Positions 37,488 through 46,530 of a stretch of DNA of 64,000 nt are shown piece after piece. Both the position numbers and the translations under genes were made by a program. This DNA is from Chryseobacterium ginsenosidimutans (GTDB lineage: Bacteria > Bacteroidota > Bacteroidia > Flavobacteriales > Weeksellaceae), in the NCBI RefSeq assembly GCF_024807225.1, contig NZ_JANUCO010000001.1, positions 186,001 through 250,000 of the forward strand, written 5' to 3'. A model generated the notes under the pieces. It worked only from the letters and a program-made list of their open reading frames with translations, was not told where the DNA came from and made no database searches. Every line of letters starts with the position of its first letter. Positions within the stretch are counted from its first letter, which is position 1.

Positions 37488-38687
37488 ATGAAAAAGTTTT
37501 CTTTTCTACTAATTCTCAGCTTATTGCTTTTTACAGCATGTAAGAAAGATCATGTAGATGCTACGAATACTAAAACTTTACAGTCGAGTATCAATGATAT
37601 GACGGCTAGTCTTCCTACCATTAAACAAATTAAATTTAATGAAGCGCTTTACATCCTGAAAACTTTCGGTGTAGAAGCGGATGGCGATGTAGCAGAATTA
37701 AAAGCTCTTGGGCAATTGATTAACGGAAAAAAAGTTCCGGAAATCCTGACAATGGCAGACCAGACCGCACAGAAAAACGGCATCGAATGGGCAAGTACAG
37801 CCCCACCATCATTAGGAGAAATGAATATCTTCGGTGACGATAAAGCAAAAGAAAGCGATCCGAATGATGTAAAAGCAAATTCATTAAGCATCATCACAAG
37901 ACCAACAGGAGACGACGGAGCGGGAGCACCAACAGCGCTTCAGATTGTACCAAGATTGGTAGACAATGCCGGAAATCCGGTTGCATTTACCGGTGCAGGT
38001 TTAGAAGCGACTTTAGAGGTTTTCAGTAATGGTGTAAAGCTTTCTACCGCGAAAAACTTAATGCAGGATAATAATTTCAAAGGATTTAATTTAAAATTCT
38101 CTTCAATTCCTGCAGCTCAGGTTGTTGATAATAAAATTGATATTACGATTTCGGTAAAAACTACGGCAAAAACTTTCAAAATGACTAAAATTGGGTTGGA
38201 TGTAAATCCTTCTCTACTGAAAGTTCCTGCTGCTCCAAAAGTAGATTCAACAGCTGTAAACCAGGATCCAGCGGTAATCGATCCGAATAATCCGGGAGCA
38301 ACTGTACCTACTACAGATCCAAATGCAACGACTACACCTGCGACAACTCCGGCTGCACCAAAACAGCCTGCAGATCCTAAAAATACAGTAAGCAGCTTCT
38401 TAAATAATGTAAGCTCACAAAATTTAAAGGCAGCATACAATTCGGCAAATAACCCAAGTTGGGGAAGCTATGAATCTTTTTCTAATCCAAACTCAGGGTT
38501 TGGATCTGTGAAAAATGTAAGTGTAAAAAACATTACAACAAATGCCAATAATGCAAGTGCTGCAAGTGTAAATGCTACTTATGACGTTACCGATAAAAGT
38601 GGAAAAACAACTTCCCTGAAAGTAACTTTCGGACTTAAAAATGTAAACGGAGACTGGAAAATCTCCAGCTACAAAATCAATCCGTAA
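37488..38687 (+). CDS. lipoprotein with C-terminal NTF2-like domain
   Basis: A 399-residue protein with lipobox LLLFTACKKD (Cys about 17). The folded N-terminal ~255 residues contain an immunoglobulin-like beta region (LQIVPRLVDNAGNPVAFTG). A Pro/Thr/Ala-rich linker spans about 255-298. The C-terminal ~100 residues (VSSFLNNVSSQNLKAAYN, NGDWKISSYKINP) look like an NTF2/DUF4878-type domain. No enzyme motif is visible. It is three nucleotides upstream of apt, so the two are probably co-transcribed, although no functional link is apparent. Confidence 0.7.
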   Translation: MKKFSFLLILSLLLFTACKKDHVDATNTKTLQSSINDMTASLPTIKQIKFNEALYILKTFGVEADGDVAELKALGQLINGKKVPEILTMADQTAQKNGIEWASTAPPSLGEMNIFGDDKAKESDPNDVKANSLSIITRPTGDDGAGAPTALQIVPRLVDNAGNPVAFTGAGLEATLEVFSNGVKLSTAKNLMQDNNFKGFNLKFSSIPAAQVVDNKIDITISVKTTAKTFKMTKIGLDVNPSLLKVPAAPKVDSTAVNQDPAVIDPNNPGATVPTTDPNATTTPATTPAAPKQPADPKNTVSSFLNNVSSQNLKAAYNSANNPSWGSYESFSNPNSGFGSVKNVSVKNITTNANNASAASVNATYDVTDKSGKTTSLKVTFGLKNVNGDWKISSYKINP

Positions 38688-38690
38688 AAA

Positions 38691-39227
38691 ATGGCTTCGC
38701 AAGATTTAATTAAGAAATTAGAGGAAACGATTGAAAACATACCTGATTTTCCGATTCCGGGAATTCAGTTCAAAGACATCTCTCCTATTTTCTTGAATCC
38801 TAAACTGTACGAAGATGTGATCGCAGATTTAGTTGAGTTCAGTAAAGGAAAAGTGGATGCCGTTTGCGGAATCGAAAGCCGCGGTTATCTTTTCGGAATT
38901 GCGATTGCAGTAGCTTTGGAAGTTCCGTTTATCTTAATTAGAAAAGCCGGAAAACTTCCACCACCGGTAATTTCAGAAAAATATGATCTGGAATACGGAA
39001 GTGCCATCATCGAAACCCGTGAAGGACAAATAAAACCCGGACAGAGAATTCTCATCCACGATGATCTTTTGGCAACAGGAGGAACTACGGAAGCCGCAGC
39101 AAAATTAGTTGAAAAACAAGGCGCAACAGTTTCTCAATTCAGCTTCCTGATTGGCTTAAAAGAATTGAACGGAAAGGAAAAATTAAAAAAATTCAATGCA
39201 GAAGTTTATCATATTTTAGAATATTAA
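38691..39227 (+). CDS. apt: adenine phosphoribosyltransferase
   Basis: A 178-residue type I phosphoribosyltransferase that salvages adenine with PRPP to form AMP. Motifs are DFPIPGIQFKDISPIF at the N-terminus, CGIESRGYLFGIAIA, and the PRPP loop RILIHDDLLATGGTTEAA at about 122-140. Length is normal for the family. It follows the lipoprotein gene by 3 nt and is likely transcribed with it. PRPP is provided by prs. Confidence 0.96.
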   Translation: MASQDLIKKLEETIENIPDFPIPGIQFKDISPIFLNPKLYEDVIADLVEFSKGKVDAVCGIESRGYLFGIAIAVALEVPFILIRKAGKLPPPVISEKYDLEYGSAIIETREGQIKPGQRILIHDDLLATGGTTEAAAKLVEKQGATVSQFSFLIGLKELNGKEKLKKFNAEVYHILEY

Positions 39228-39249
39228 ACTTTTGATATAAAGAATAAAT

Positions 39250-39322
39250 GCTTCGACTCCGCTCAGCATGACAATGGCTAAAAATATAATTTCACAGATG
39301 TCACGCAGAGCGGAGTCGAAGC
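39250..39322. repeat. inverted-repeat element (15-bp perfect arms, 43-nt loop)
   Basis: The arms GCTTCGACTCCGCTC (39250-39264) and GAGCGGAGTCGAAGC (39308-39322) are exact complements. The GC-rich arms stand out from AT-rich surroundings. The left arm continues AGCATGACA, resembling dispersed TTCGACTCCGCTCAG-type repeats of Flavobacteriia. It has no coding potential and may be a REP/MITE relic or an mRNA 3'-end hairpin for apt. Confidence 0.7.
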
Positions 39323-39390
39323 GTTTTAATGATATATAAATAGCAATTCGATTTAATTCTTTAAATAAAATCAATAATACTGACAAAGTA

Positions 39391-39422
39391 TTTTGTAAAT
39401 CACTCAGAAACAATTAAATTTG
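39391..39422 (+). promoter_or_regulatory. canonical Bacteroidota promoter for the TPR-ribH pair
   Basis: TTTTG (39391-39395), a 19-nt spacer, then TAAATTTG (39415-39422) is an exact match to TTTG-N19-TAnnTTTG. It ends 21 nt before the ATG at 39444. Confidence 0.75.
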
Positions 39423-39443
39423 CAGTTCAATTTTTAATAATTT

Positions 39444-40139
39444 ATGGCAAAACTTACAAACGAGCAAGAGGGTAAAGAAACAGTTGAGTTTTTTAAAGAT
39501 CTTGACAGAGAGGCTTTAAACACAGAAAAATTCCTTGAAAAATACTCTAAACAACTAGCTATTGTTTTTGGAGTACTTGTTTTAGGTGTTCTGGGTTTCT
39601 TCGGTTACAAACAATTTGTTGTGACTCCTAAAAATGCAGAGGCTGTAAAAAGCTTCCTTGCAGCTCAGAAAAATCTTGTCGATGGTAAAGATAAAGAAGC
39701 ATTGGGAGGAAAATCTGCTGCAAACCCTGGTTTTGTAGGAACTTACAATGAATATTCTGCAACAAACATCGGTAAACTTTCTGCTTACAACGCAGGGGTT
39801 TTGAAGTTTAAGGAAGGAAAATTCCAGGAGGCATATGATCTTTTAGATAATTTTTCGTCTGATAACAAAACCATGATGGCAATGAAATTCGGTGTAATGG
39901 CAGATGCAAAATCTGGTCTTAATAAGAATGACGAGGCTTTACAGTTACTAGACAAAGCGTCTTCTGCGACCAACGATCCTTATACGACGTATTATTTTAC
40001 TAGAAAAGCTGGTATTTTGGCTCTAGGTTTAAATAAAAAGCCGGAAGCTAAAAAATATTTTGCTACAATTGACGAAAAATATCAGGACTACGACAACGGA
40101 ATGTCTGATTCTTATATTGAAATGACTAAATATTACTAA
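39444..40139 (+). CDS. YfgM-like single-pass TPR protein
   Basis: A 231-residue protein. A charged cytoplasmic N-terminus of ~38 residues is followed by one membrane helix at about 40-57 (LAIVFGVLVLGVLGFFGY). An extracytoplasmic helical region follows with tetratricopeptide-like repeats (GKFQEAYDLLDNF, NKNDEALQLLDKASS, LNKKPEAKKYFATI). The layout matches YfgM/ancillary SecYEG-type proteins, which bind chaperones of exported proteins. It is 3 nt upstream of ribH and shares a strong promoter, a pairing without obvious functional logic. Confidence 0.75.
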   Translation: MAKLTNEQEGKETVEFFKDLDREALNTEKFLEKYSKQLAIVFGVLVLGVLGFFGYKQFVVTPKNAEAVKSFLAAQKNLVDGKDKEALGGKSAANPGFVGTYNEYSATNIGKLSAYNAGVLKFKEGKFQEAYDLLDNFSSDNKTMMAMKFGVMADAKSGLNKNDEALQLLDKASSATNDPYTTYYFTRKAGILALGLNKKPEAKKYFATIDEKYQDYDNGMSDSYIEMTKYY

Positions 40140-40142
40140 ACA

Positions 40143-40664
40143 ATGGCAACAGTTAATCTTTCCGATTACAAGCCACTTAATATAACCAATGCCGATGAAT
40201 TTTCTATCGGCATTGTTTTTTCTGAGTGGAATGATTTTGTAACCTACAATCTTCGTGATGCGGCTCTGGAAATCCTTCAAAAAGAAGGGGTAAAATCTGA
40301 AAATATCAAACTTTTTCCGGTTCCGGGAGCTTTCGAACTTAATTATGCAAGCATGCAGCTTTGCAAGGAGCGCAAATATGACGCGGTAATTTCCATCGGA
40401 TGTGTAATCCGTGGAGAAACACCTCACTTCGATTACGTTTGCTCTGCAGTTGCTCAGGGAATCAAAGATTGTAACATTATGACAGACACTCCTACCATTT
40501 TCTGTGTATTGACAGACGATACGAAAGAACAGTCTATCGCAAGAAGCGGTGGAGACTTAGGAAATAAAGGAGTTGAAGCAGCAGTAACGGCTTTAAGAAT
40601 GATCGATTTCAAGAAAAATCTTACCGACAGAAAAGGAAACATCGGCTTCGGACATTCTTCTTAA
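40143..40664 (+). CDS. ribH: 6,7-dimethyl-8-ribityllumazine synthase
   Basis: A 173-residue lumazine synthase, which joins ribitylamino-uracil and dihydroxybutanone phosphate in riboflavin synthesis. Motifs are FSEWNDFVTYNL, VPGAFELNYASM, AVISIGCVIRGETPHFDYVC (substrate-binding) and PTIFCVLTDDTKEQ. The catalytic His is in the TPHFDY block. Length is slightly above the family norm owing to a 15-residue N-terminal extension. It is second in an operon after the TPR protein. No FMN riboswitch is evident. Confidence 0.95.
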   Translation: MATVNLSDYKPLNITNADEFSIGIVFSEWNDFVTYNLRDAALEILQKEGVKSENIKLFPVPGAFELNYASMQLCKERKYDAVISIGCVIRGETPHFDYVCSAVAQGIKDCNIMTDTPTIFCVLTDDTKEQSIARSGGDLGNKGVEAAVTALRMIDFKKNLTDRKGNIGFGHSS

Positions 40665-40681
40665 GATCTCTTATAAATTAA

Positions 40682-40714
40682 AATATGAAGGACTATTTTT
40701 TATAGTCCTTTTTT
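40682..40714 (+). terminator. terminator after ribH
   Basis: The arms AAGGACTAT and ATAGTCCTT are followed by eight T. Confidence 0.85.
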
Positions 40715-40740
40715 TTGTTGAGAAACAAAATATTCATTAT

Positions 40741-41044
40741 TTAGAACCTGTTTAAATTTTATTCAAACATTTTAAAAAGCAATACTAATTTTTTTACGCA
40801 AAGTTTAATTCAATAGTAATTTAATTGAAGTGAGCAAAGATGAATCAACAAGTTGATTTGATGAAGCGCTGTTTTCACGCTTTGCGAAGCAAATTTTATT
40901 TGCCTTTGCCTTCTAAAATAATGCGAGATGTAAATATAATCTTTGCGTTAAAAATAATAATGTATTCCCCTTAAGTCTTTCGATACAAAACTTTTACTAT
41001 CAAGAAAATATAAAAAACCTATTTCAAACAGTTACAAAAATTCT
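40741..41044. repeat. intergenic repeat, copy C (~300 bp)
   Basis: It aligns closely with copy B. The left end TTAGAACCTGTTTAAATTTT is terminal-repeat-like; the matching right end is less clear. Interior complementary pairs are TTTTTACGCAAAG with CTTTGCGTTAAAAA and GAGCAAAG with CTTTGC, nested around AATCAACAAGTTGATT. It fills most of the 480-bp gap before the sulfatase gene and has no open reading frame. Confidence 0.8.
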
Positions 41045-41111
41045 AAATGTCTTCAAAATTCATCATTAATATTACATTTTAGTTTTATATTAGATGATTC
41101 TATATATCAAC

Positions 41112-41119
41112 TATATTTG
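41112..41119 (+). promoter_or_regulatory. -7 box (TATATTTG) for the sulfatase gene
   Basis: TAnnTTTG 26 nt before the ATG at 41145, just outside repeat copy C. Confidence 0.5.
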
Positions 41120-41144
41120 TAAAAATTAATATAATCATAACGTA

Positions 41145-43230
41145 ATGTTTATTCAAAAAATAAAACCTTTCCTGTATTTAGGAGTTTTTTATCTTATTCT
41201 TTCTTTAATTGTAAGATTGGTATTCATCTTCCATCCTATTACAACAGCCAGTTTTGGATTATTTGAGATACTAAAAATATTGCTGATCGGAATTCTAAAT
41301 GACGCTTTGGTTTTCGTTTTAGCGAGTTCCTTTTTGGCGCTTTACTTTTTATTTTTATCTAATTCTAAATACAAAAAGCCTTACGGACAGATCATTTTAG
41401 GGATTTTAATATTGATATTTTTATACATTCTACTCATTCCAAATAATATTTTTAAGCAATATGGAGGTTCAATTGCAGAAATTGCTTTGGCTTTTATTGG
41501 TTTAAAAATAATTTTATCTGCTCTAATGCTTTTCTTACCGGAAAAACGTTTGAAAATCAGAAACATCCTGTATTTCATCACTGTTTTTCTGTATGTTGTA
41601 TTAATTGTTTTCAATGCGGTAAGCGAATATTTCTTTTATAATGAATTTGGCTTAAGATATAATTTCATTGCGGTAGATTATCTTATTTACACCAACGAAG
41701 TCATTGGAAACGTGATGGAAAGTTACCCTGTCGTTCCTTTATTCTTGGGGATTTTTGCTATTGCCATTTCAATTACCATTTTCATTTATAAGAAAACAAA
41801 AAATGAACTTCTGGAGCTTCCGAATCTGAAACAGAAATTCGTTTTATTGGGTTCATTTCTAGTTTTAATTGCAATCAGCTTGTTTGGATTAAGTTTTACG
41901 ACAAATTTTAAATCACCTAATGTTTTTGAAGAAGAAATTCAGGCAAACGGTTTACCCAAATTCTATTGGGCATTTACGCATAACGAATTAGATTATTTCC
42001 AGTTTTATCCTCAAATGAGCCAGAATCAGGCTGAAAAAAACTTTTTAAGCCAATATTCTCAACCTGTTTTAAAAAGAAATATTACTCCTGATCAACCCGA
42101 ATTAAAGAAAAATGTTGTCTTAATCTCTATCGAAAGTTTATCGGCAGATTTTCTGGAACATTACGGAAATACGCAGAAAATAACACCTTTTCTGGATAGT
42201 TTAGCCGATCGTTCGTTGATGTTTACCGATCTTTATGCCACAGGAAACAGAAACCGTTCGTGGTCTGGAAGCTTTGACGCTTTGTATTCCGCCGACTGCA
42301 GGAGAAAGTGTGATAAAAAGAGAGAACAATAAAAATAAATTCACGACCGGAAGTGTATTCAAATCTAAAGGGTATGATGTGAAATTTTTATACGGCGGTT
42401 ACAGTTATTTCGATAATATGCAGGATTTCTTTGCCGGAAACGGATATGGAATTGTCGACAGAAATAATTTTAAACCCGAAGAAATCACTTTTGCCAACGT
42501 TTGGGGAGTTGCCGATGAAGATATGGCGAAAAAAGCAATCCAGACGATGAATGCAGAATCAAAATCCGGAAAGCCGTTTTTCAATCATTGGATGACGGTT
42601 TCCAATCACCGACCTTTTACGTATCCGAATGGGAAAATAGATATTCCCGGAGATGCAAAATCTCGTGAAGGAGGCGTAAAATACACCGATTATTCTTTGC
42701 GTAAGTTTTTCGAAATGGCAAAAAAACAGGATTGGTACAAAAATACGGTTTTCGTCATCATTGCAGATCACTGCGCTTCAAGTGCGGGAGACACCGAGCT
42801 TCCGATGGATAAATACAGAATTCCGGCTATGATTTTCTCTGAAGGATTTATTCAGCCTCAAAAGTTTACAAAAACAATGTCACAGATTGATGTGATGCCA
42901 ACTCTTTTCGGTTTGTTGAATTTTAATTATCAATCTAAATTTTTGGGTCAGGATATTTTCACAAAAGAGTTTCAGCCGAAAGCTTATATTGCAACGTATC
43001 AGGATTTAGGATTTGTAAAGGATAATTATTTAACGATCATTTCTCCGTTAAGAAAAGTAAAACAATATGCTTTAACTCAACAAAAAAACAATCTGAGTCC
43101 GGAATTTAATATTTATTTTGACGAAAAGCATTTAAATGAACCTGAACAGAATAAAAAACGTATTGACGAAACGATTTCTGCTTATCAGTCTACCTCATTC
43201 TGGTTGAAAAAGAATCAGCTTAACCGCTAA
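41145..43230 (+). pseudogene. LTA synthase/alkaline phosphatase superfamily sulfatase, +1 frameshift
   Basis: The N-terminal ~250 residues carry five membrane helices typical of LTA synthase-like proteins. The extracytoplasmic sulfatase domain follows: VVLISIESLSADF with the metal site, then TGNRTVRGLEALTLCIPPT with the nucleophile Thr, HWMTVSNHRPFTYP, and VIIADHCASSAGDTEL with metal-binding Asp-His. The frame breaks at 42251-42253 in GGAAACAGAAACCGTT. Removing one A restores GNRTVRGLEALT and a 694-codon gene. In other bacteria the family transfers glycerol- or ethanolamine-phosphate to envelope lipids or glycans; the substrate here is unknown. Confidence 0.87.
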
Positions 43231-43308
43231 TTAATGACAAAAATATTTTCTTCATTCATAGAAAGTATGCTTTAAATTTTTAAATTTACATACAAATAAA
43301 TACAAACT

Positions 43309-44163
43309 ATGAAATGGACAGACGACAGAAGCGATAATGTGGACGACAGACGCGGAATCGGCGGTGGAGCCGTTGTAGGAGGCGGATTGGGAACCCTTAT
43401 TATTGCTGCAATTATATTTTTCTTAGGCGGAGATCCTTCAGCTGTACTTTCTTCGGGAAATACGGGAACGAACTCTGCAAGAACAGAACAAAGAGATTTA
43501 ACTCCTTCTGAACTTAAGGTTCGTGACTTCGTGAAAATGGTGACCGCCGAAAACGAGCAAACATGGACGAAAGTGTTCGCAGAAAACGGCTTGAAATATA
43601 CGCCTGCAAAAGTAGTTTTGTTTGAAAGCGCAACACAATCCGGTTGCGGAACGGCACAATCTGCGATGGGACCTTTTTATTGTCCTGCAGATCAAACCGT
43701 TTATATGGATATGAGTTTCTTTAAGGAACTGGAGCAACAATTTGGTGCAAAAGTGACAGAGTTCTCGATTGCTTATGTTATGGCTCACGAAATGGGACAT
43801 CATGTTCAGAATCTTTTGGGAGTCTTAGATGAAACCAATAAAGCAAGAACAAGCGGAAATTATTCGGAGTCACAACTCAACAGAGTTTCTGTTGCCACAG
43901 AACTTCAGGCAGATTTTTATGCCGGACTTTGGGCGAAACAAACCGATAGCAGAGAACATATTTTAGAACCCGGAGATATTCAGTCTGCGATGGATGCTGC
44001 AGAAGCGGTTGGAGACGATAATATTCAGAAAAGATCACAAGGATATGTGAATCAGGAAAGCTTTACACACGGTTCTTCTGCGCAACGTAAAGAATGGTTC
44101 ATGAAAGGCTACAACACCGGAGACATGCGACAAGGCGATACTTTTAATCAGCTTTTGAAATAA
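43309..44163 (+). CDS. neutral zinc metallopeptidase (YpfJ family)
   Basis: A 284-residue membrane-anchored protease-like protein. An N-terminal charged stretch (DDRSDNVDDRRG) precedes a glycine-rich membrane helix (about 22-45). The zinc motif HEMGHH (HExxH) is at about residue 160, preceded by SIAYVMA. A third ligand Glu is probably in LQADFYAGLWA at about 203. Two or four Cys near about 103-123 (SGCGTAQSAMGPFYCPA) could form a disulfide. The family is widespread but physiologically poorly defined. It stands alone, with a terminator at 44190-44217. Confidence 0.9.
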   Translation: MKWTDDRSDNVDDRRGIGGGAVVGGGLGTLIIAAIIFFLGGDPSAVLSSGNTGTNSARTEQRDLTPSELKVRDFVKMVTAENEQTWTKVFAENGLKYTPAKVVLFESATQSGCGTAQSAMGPFYCPADQTVYMDMSFFKELEQQFGAKVTEFSIAYVMAHEMGHHVQNLLGVLDETNKARTSGNYSESQLNRVSVATELQADFYAGLWAKQTDSREHILEPGDIQSAMDAAEAVGDDNIQKRSQGYVNQESFTHGSSAQRKEWFMKGYNTGDMRQGDTFNQLLK

Positions 44164-44188
44164 TTAATTTAAATCATATAAAAATAAA

Positions 44189-44217
44189 AATCCCTGAAGA
44201 GTTTCTTCAGGGATTTG
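44189..44217 (+). terminator. terminator after the zinc metallopeptidase
   Basis: The arms AATCCCTGAAGA and TCTTCAGGGATT are followed by TGTTTT. Confidence 0.8.
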
Positions 44218-44305
44218 TTTTATTGTAATTCGATCGGATTACTGTTTTTCTTAGCATCATCTTTCACTCTCTCCTCCATTCTTTTTCTCATATCGGCAGG
44301 ATTTT
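44218..44305 (-). pseudogene. 3'-end fragment of a GLPGLI gene / left direct repeat
   Basis: These 88 bp match 47454-47541 with one mismatch (ACTGTTTTT versus ACTATTTTT). They equal the stop codon and last ~27 codons of the GLPGLI gene (MRKRMEERVKDDAKKNSNPIELQ) followed by flanking DNA. No upstream coding part remains: homology stops exactly at 44305, where the next ~380 bp is noncoding AT-rich sequence. Either a gene copy was almost wholly deleted, or an insertion duplicated the target. The copy makes no protein. Confidence 0.9.
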
Positions 44306-44648
44306 ATAATCCGAGCCTTTGAGTTTATGCTTAAATTCTCAGGTTCATTTACGCTAGCTTTATATTTTACATTTCACACCATATTCCTGCATAATAAAAT
44401 GAATCGATGGTTGGTAAAATCGATCGATTTTTTGTTTCCTGAATCCTTTTATATTTCCTTTTAAAATCCACAACATTATTCATTAATTTCTAATGGTTAT
44501 ATTCAAATTATTATCTTTTATAATGATATAGATCAGAAGTTTAACTGTTAATTTGTAATCTAGGGAATTGCCCAAAACCAAGCATCCGAATTTCATATAT
44601 TTCAACAAATTTATTCCAGCAAATAATAAATTATTAAGAAAATAACTC

Positions 44649-44656
44649 TACTTTTG
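44649..44656 (+). promoter_or_regulatory. -7 box (TACTTTTG) for the TPR/AraC regulator
   Basis: TAnnTTTG 29 nt before the ATG at 44685. Confidence 0.5.
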
Positions 44657-44684
44657 AGTATGTTTAGGTAGGGAAAATCACATC

Positions 44685-46289
44685 ATGAAAAAATTTATTA
44701 TTTTATTACTGTGTTTGCTTAGTAATTTTTGTTTTGCACAATCATATGCTAAGCTTTTAAGCAAAGAGGTTTTTGATTTGAATCAAGAAAGACTTTCAGA
44801 CCCAGATAGAATGATTTCTGTGGGAGAGCAAATACTCAGTGTTTCAAAGAACCAGTATGATATTTCTGTGGGGTATTTCAACATAGCAAGTGGATACGGA
44901 AGAAAAGAAAATTTTGCTAAAGCCATTTTTTTTGCAAAAAAATCGGATTCTATACTTAAAAAGCTAAATATAGAAAAAGAGCGTTTTGCGATGAATTATC
45001 TTATAGGACTCGGCTATAAAAAAACAGGTTTAATGCCTCAAGCTTATGAGCAATTGACAGAATTAAAGAAAATGACGAAGCAGCTTAATAACCAAGATTA
45101 TTATTCTAAAGTTTTACTTTTTGAGTCGTTGCTTTTATTTGATGATAAGAAATATTGCCAGGATATACCCGTAAAAGAAAAGACCATTAAACTTTATCTC
45201 AGCAATATTGACATTGCTAAGAAAAATAAAGAACCAAAAAATATACTCACTTCGATGTATATGATTCTTTCTAAACTGAGAGCCTATCTCTCGTTTGAAT
45301 GTATTGCCTGTGGAGATTTTGTATCGGCTAAAAAACAGGTCTTAAGGTATGAAAAAATGTATGAGGACAAAGATATCAAACCTTATCTTGAGGAAAAGTT
45401 TGAGTTGTATTTTCTATCTAAGGCATTAATCGATACAAGAGAAAACCGTGTAAACAGCGCAAGAATAAATTTTGACAAAGCAGAAGGTGCCGTACGACAC
45501 CGCAAATACAAGTCTATGCATCTTCTCATATTAGAACAGCGCCTGAAAGCCGATATTGATAGTAATGCAGTAAAGAATAAGCTTTTTGATGATTTTGTAA
45601 AATTAAGAGACAGCTTAAAAGAACATAGAACTCAGACAATATCTGTGGAAAGTGCTGTACAACATAAAAAAGCTGAATCTTTGAGCAAATCTAAAAATAT
45701 TTTGCTGGTTATGGTCGGCTTATTAATGTTTGCAATTTTTACATTGGTATATTTTCACATAAAAAGAGAAAAAAGAAACCGGGAAAAGTTCAATAAAATT
45801 AATAAAACATTAGAAGAGAGTCTCAAAAAAAAGAAAGCTCGTACAGGTACACAAAATACTGTTGGCATTTTACCCATAAAGGAAATAATCGACAAAACAG
45901 GCTCAAGAATAATGTCTGAACAAAAGGAAGCCGAGCTCTTACAAAAGCTGAATGAATTTGAAAAAGGAAAACAATTTACCACAAAAAACTTCACGTTGAG
46001 CGATCTTGCCCATTTACTCAATACCAATACAAAATATACGAATTATCTCATCAAAAAGTATCGAAAAAAAAGCTATAGTGATTATATCAACGGATTGAAA
46101 ATTCATTTTATTTTAGAATACTTCTATGAAGACCCCGTACACTTGAAATATAAAATTCAGTATTTTTCAGAATTGGCTGGCTTTTCATCCAGTGGTTATT
46201 TTGCTAAAATATTTATGCAGGAAACAGGACTTTCTCCTTCGAAATTCATTTCTTCTTTAAAAAAGCAACCACTCGCAACAAAACTCTAA
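44685..46289 (+). CDS. membrane-anchored TPR regulator with AraC-type HTH
   Basis: A 534-residue protein. It has a signal or anchor at the N-terminus (ILLLCLLSNFCFAQ), then ~310 residues of helical TPR-like repeats outside the membrane. One membrane helix lies at about 337-357 (NILLVMVGLLMFAIFTLVYF), and a cytoplasmic coiled region follows. The AraC-type double HTH is C-terminal (TTKNFTLSDLAHLLNTNTKYT, then IQYFSELAGFSSSGYFAKIFMQETGLSPSKFI). This is a one-component transmembrane regulator in which envelope TPR repeats sense a signal and the cytoplasmic HTH acts on promoters. The adjacent surface-protein gene is a plausible target. It lies inside the region bounded by 88-bp direct repeats. Confidence 0.85.
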   Translation: MKKFIILLLCLLSNFCFAQSYAKLLSKEVFDLNQERLSDPDRMISVGEQILSVSKNQYDISVGYFNIASGYGRKENFAKAIFFAKKSDSILKKLNIEKERFAMNYLIGLGYKKTGLMPQAYEQLTELKKMTKQLNNQDYYSKVLLFESLLLFDDKKYCQDIPVKEKTIKLYLSNIDIAKKNKEPKNILTSMYMILSKLRAYLSFECIACGDFVSAKKQVLRYEKMYEDKDIKPYLEEKFELYFLSKALIDTRENRVNSARINFDKAEGAVRHRKYKSMHLLILEQRLKADIDSNAVKNKLFDDFVKLRDSLKEHRTQTISVESAVQHKKAESLSKSKNILLVMVGLLMFAIFTLVYFHIKREKRNREKFNKINKTLEESLKKKKARTGTQNTVGILPIKEIIDKTGSRIMSEQKEAELLQKLNEFEKGKQFTTKNFTLSDLAHLLNTNTKYTNYLIKKYRKKSYSDYINGLKIHFILEYFYEDPVHLKYKIQYFSELAGFSSSGYFAKIFMQETGLSPSKFISSLKKQPLATKL

Positions 46290-46322
46290 AAATCTAAATA
46301 TTAACCAATTGCAACTTTAATG

Positions 46323-46348
46323 TCGATAATATTCTGGAATATTATCGA
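46323..46348. repeat. perfect 11-bp inverted repeat (TCGATAATATT ctgg AATATTATCGA)
   Basis: It lies 34 nt after the regulator stop and 33 nt upstream of the next -7 box. It may end the regulator transcript or act as an operator for the adjacent surface-protein promoter; a palindromic operator overlapping the promoter region is an inference. Confidence 0.6.
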
Positions 46349-46380
46349 TATATTGTTTGTTTTTAACCTCATGTTAAGAG

Positions 46381-46388
46381 TAGTTTTG
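46381..46388 (+). promoter_or_regulatory. -7 box (TAGTTTTG) of the surface-protein gene
   Basis: It matches TAnnTTTG and is preceded at 21 nt by TTTG (46356-46359). The predicted leader is ~140 nt and contains a 17-codon ORF at 46459-46512 (start ATGAAAAAAAAAG). Confidence 0.5.
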
Positions 46389-46530
46389 CAAAAGGTATCA
46401 GGCAATATGTTTGATTATATTTCATTCAAAACACACACACACTAAAAACATCAAGACGATGAAAAAAAAAGTTATTAACATCCCAAGCAAGTTAAAAACC
46501 AAAAAAATTTAACATTAAACAAAAAAAACA

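Noticed and set aside
40143..40664. FMN riboswitch before ribH
   Set aside because: ribH starts 3 nt after the TPR gene stop, leaving no leader, and no RFN-like sequence was seen before the operon.
44306..44684. A gene in the gap between the left 88-bp repeat and the TPR/AraC regulator
   Set aside because: No frame of useful length or family resemblance was found; only AT-rich sequence and a -7 box are present.
46459..46512. The 17-codon ORF as a functional peptide gene
   Set aside because: Too short to judge and Lys-rich by base composition (A9 run). It is noted only as a possible leader ORF.
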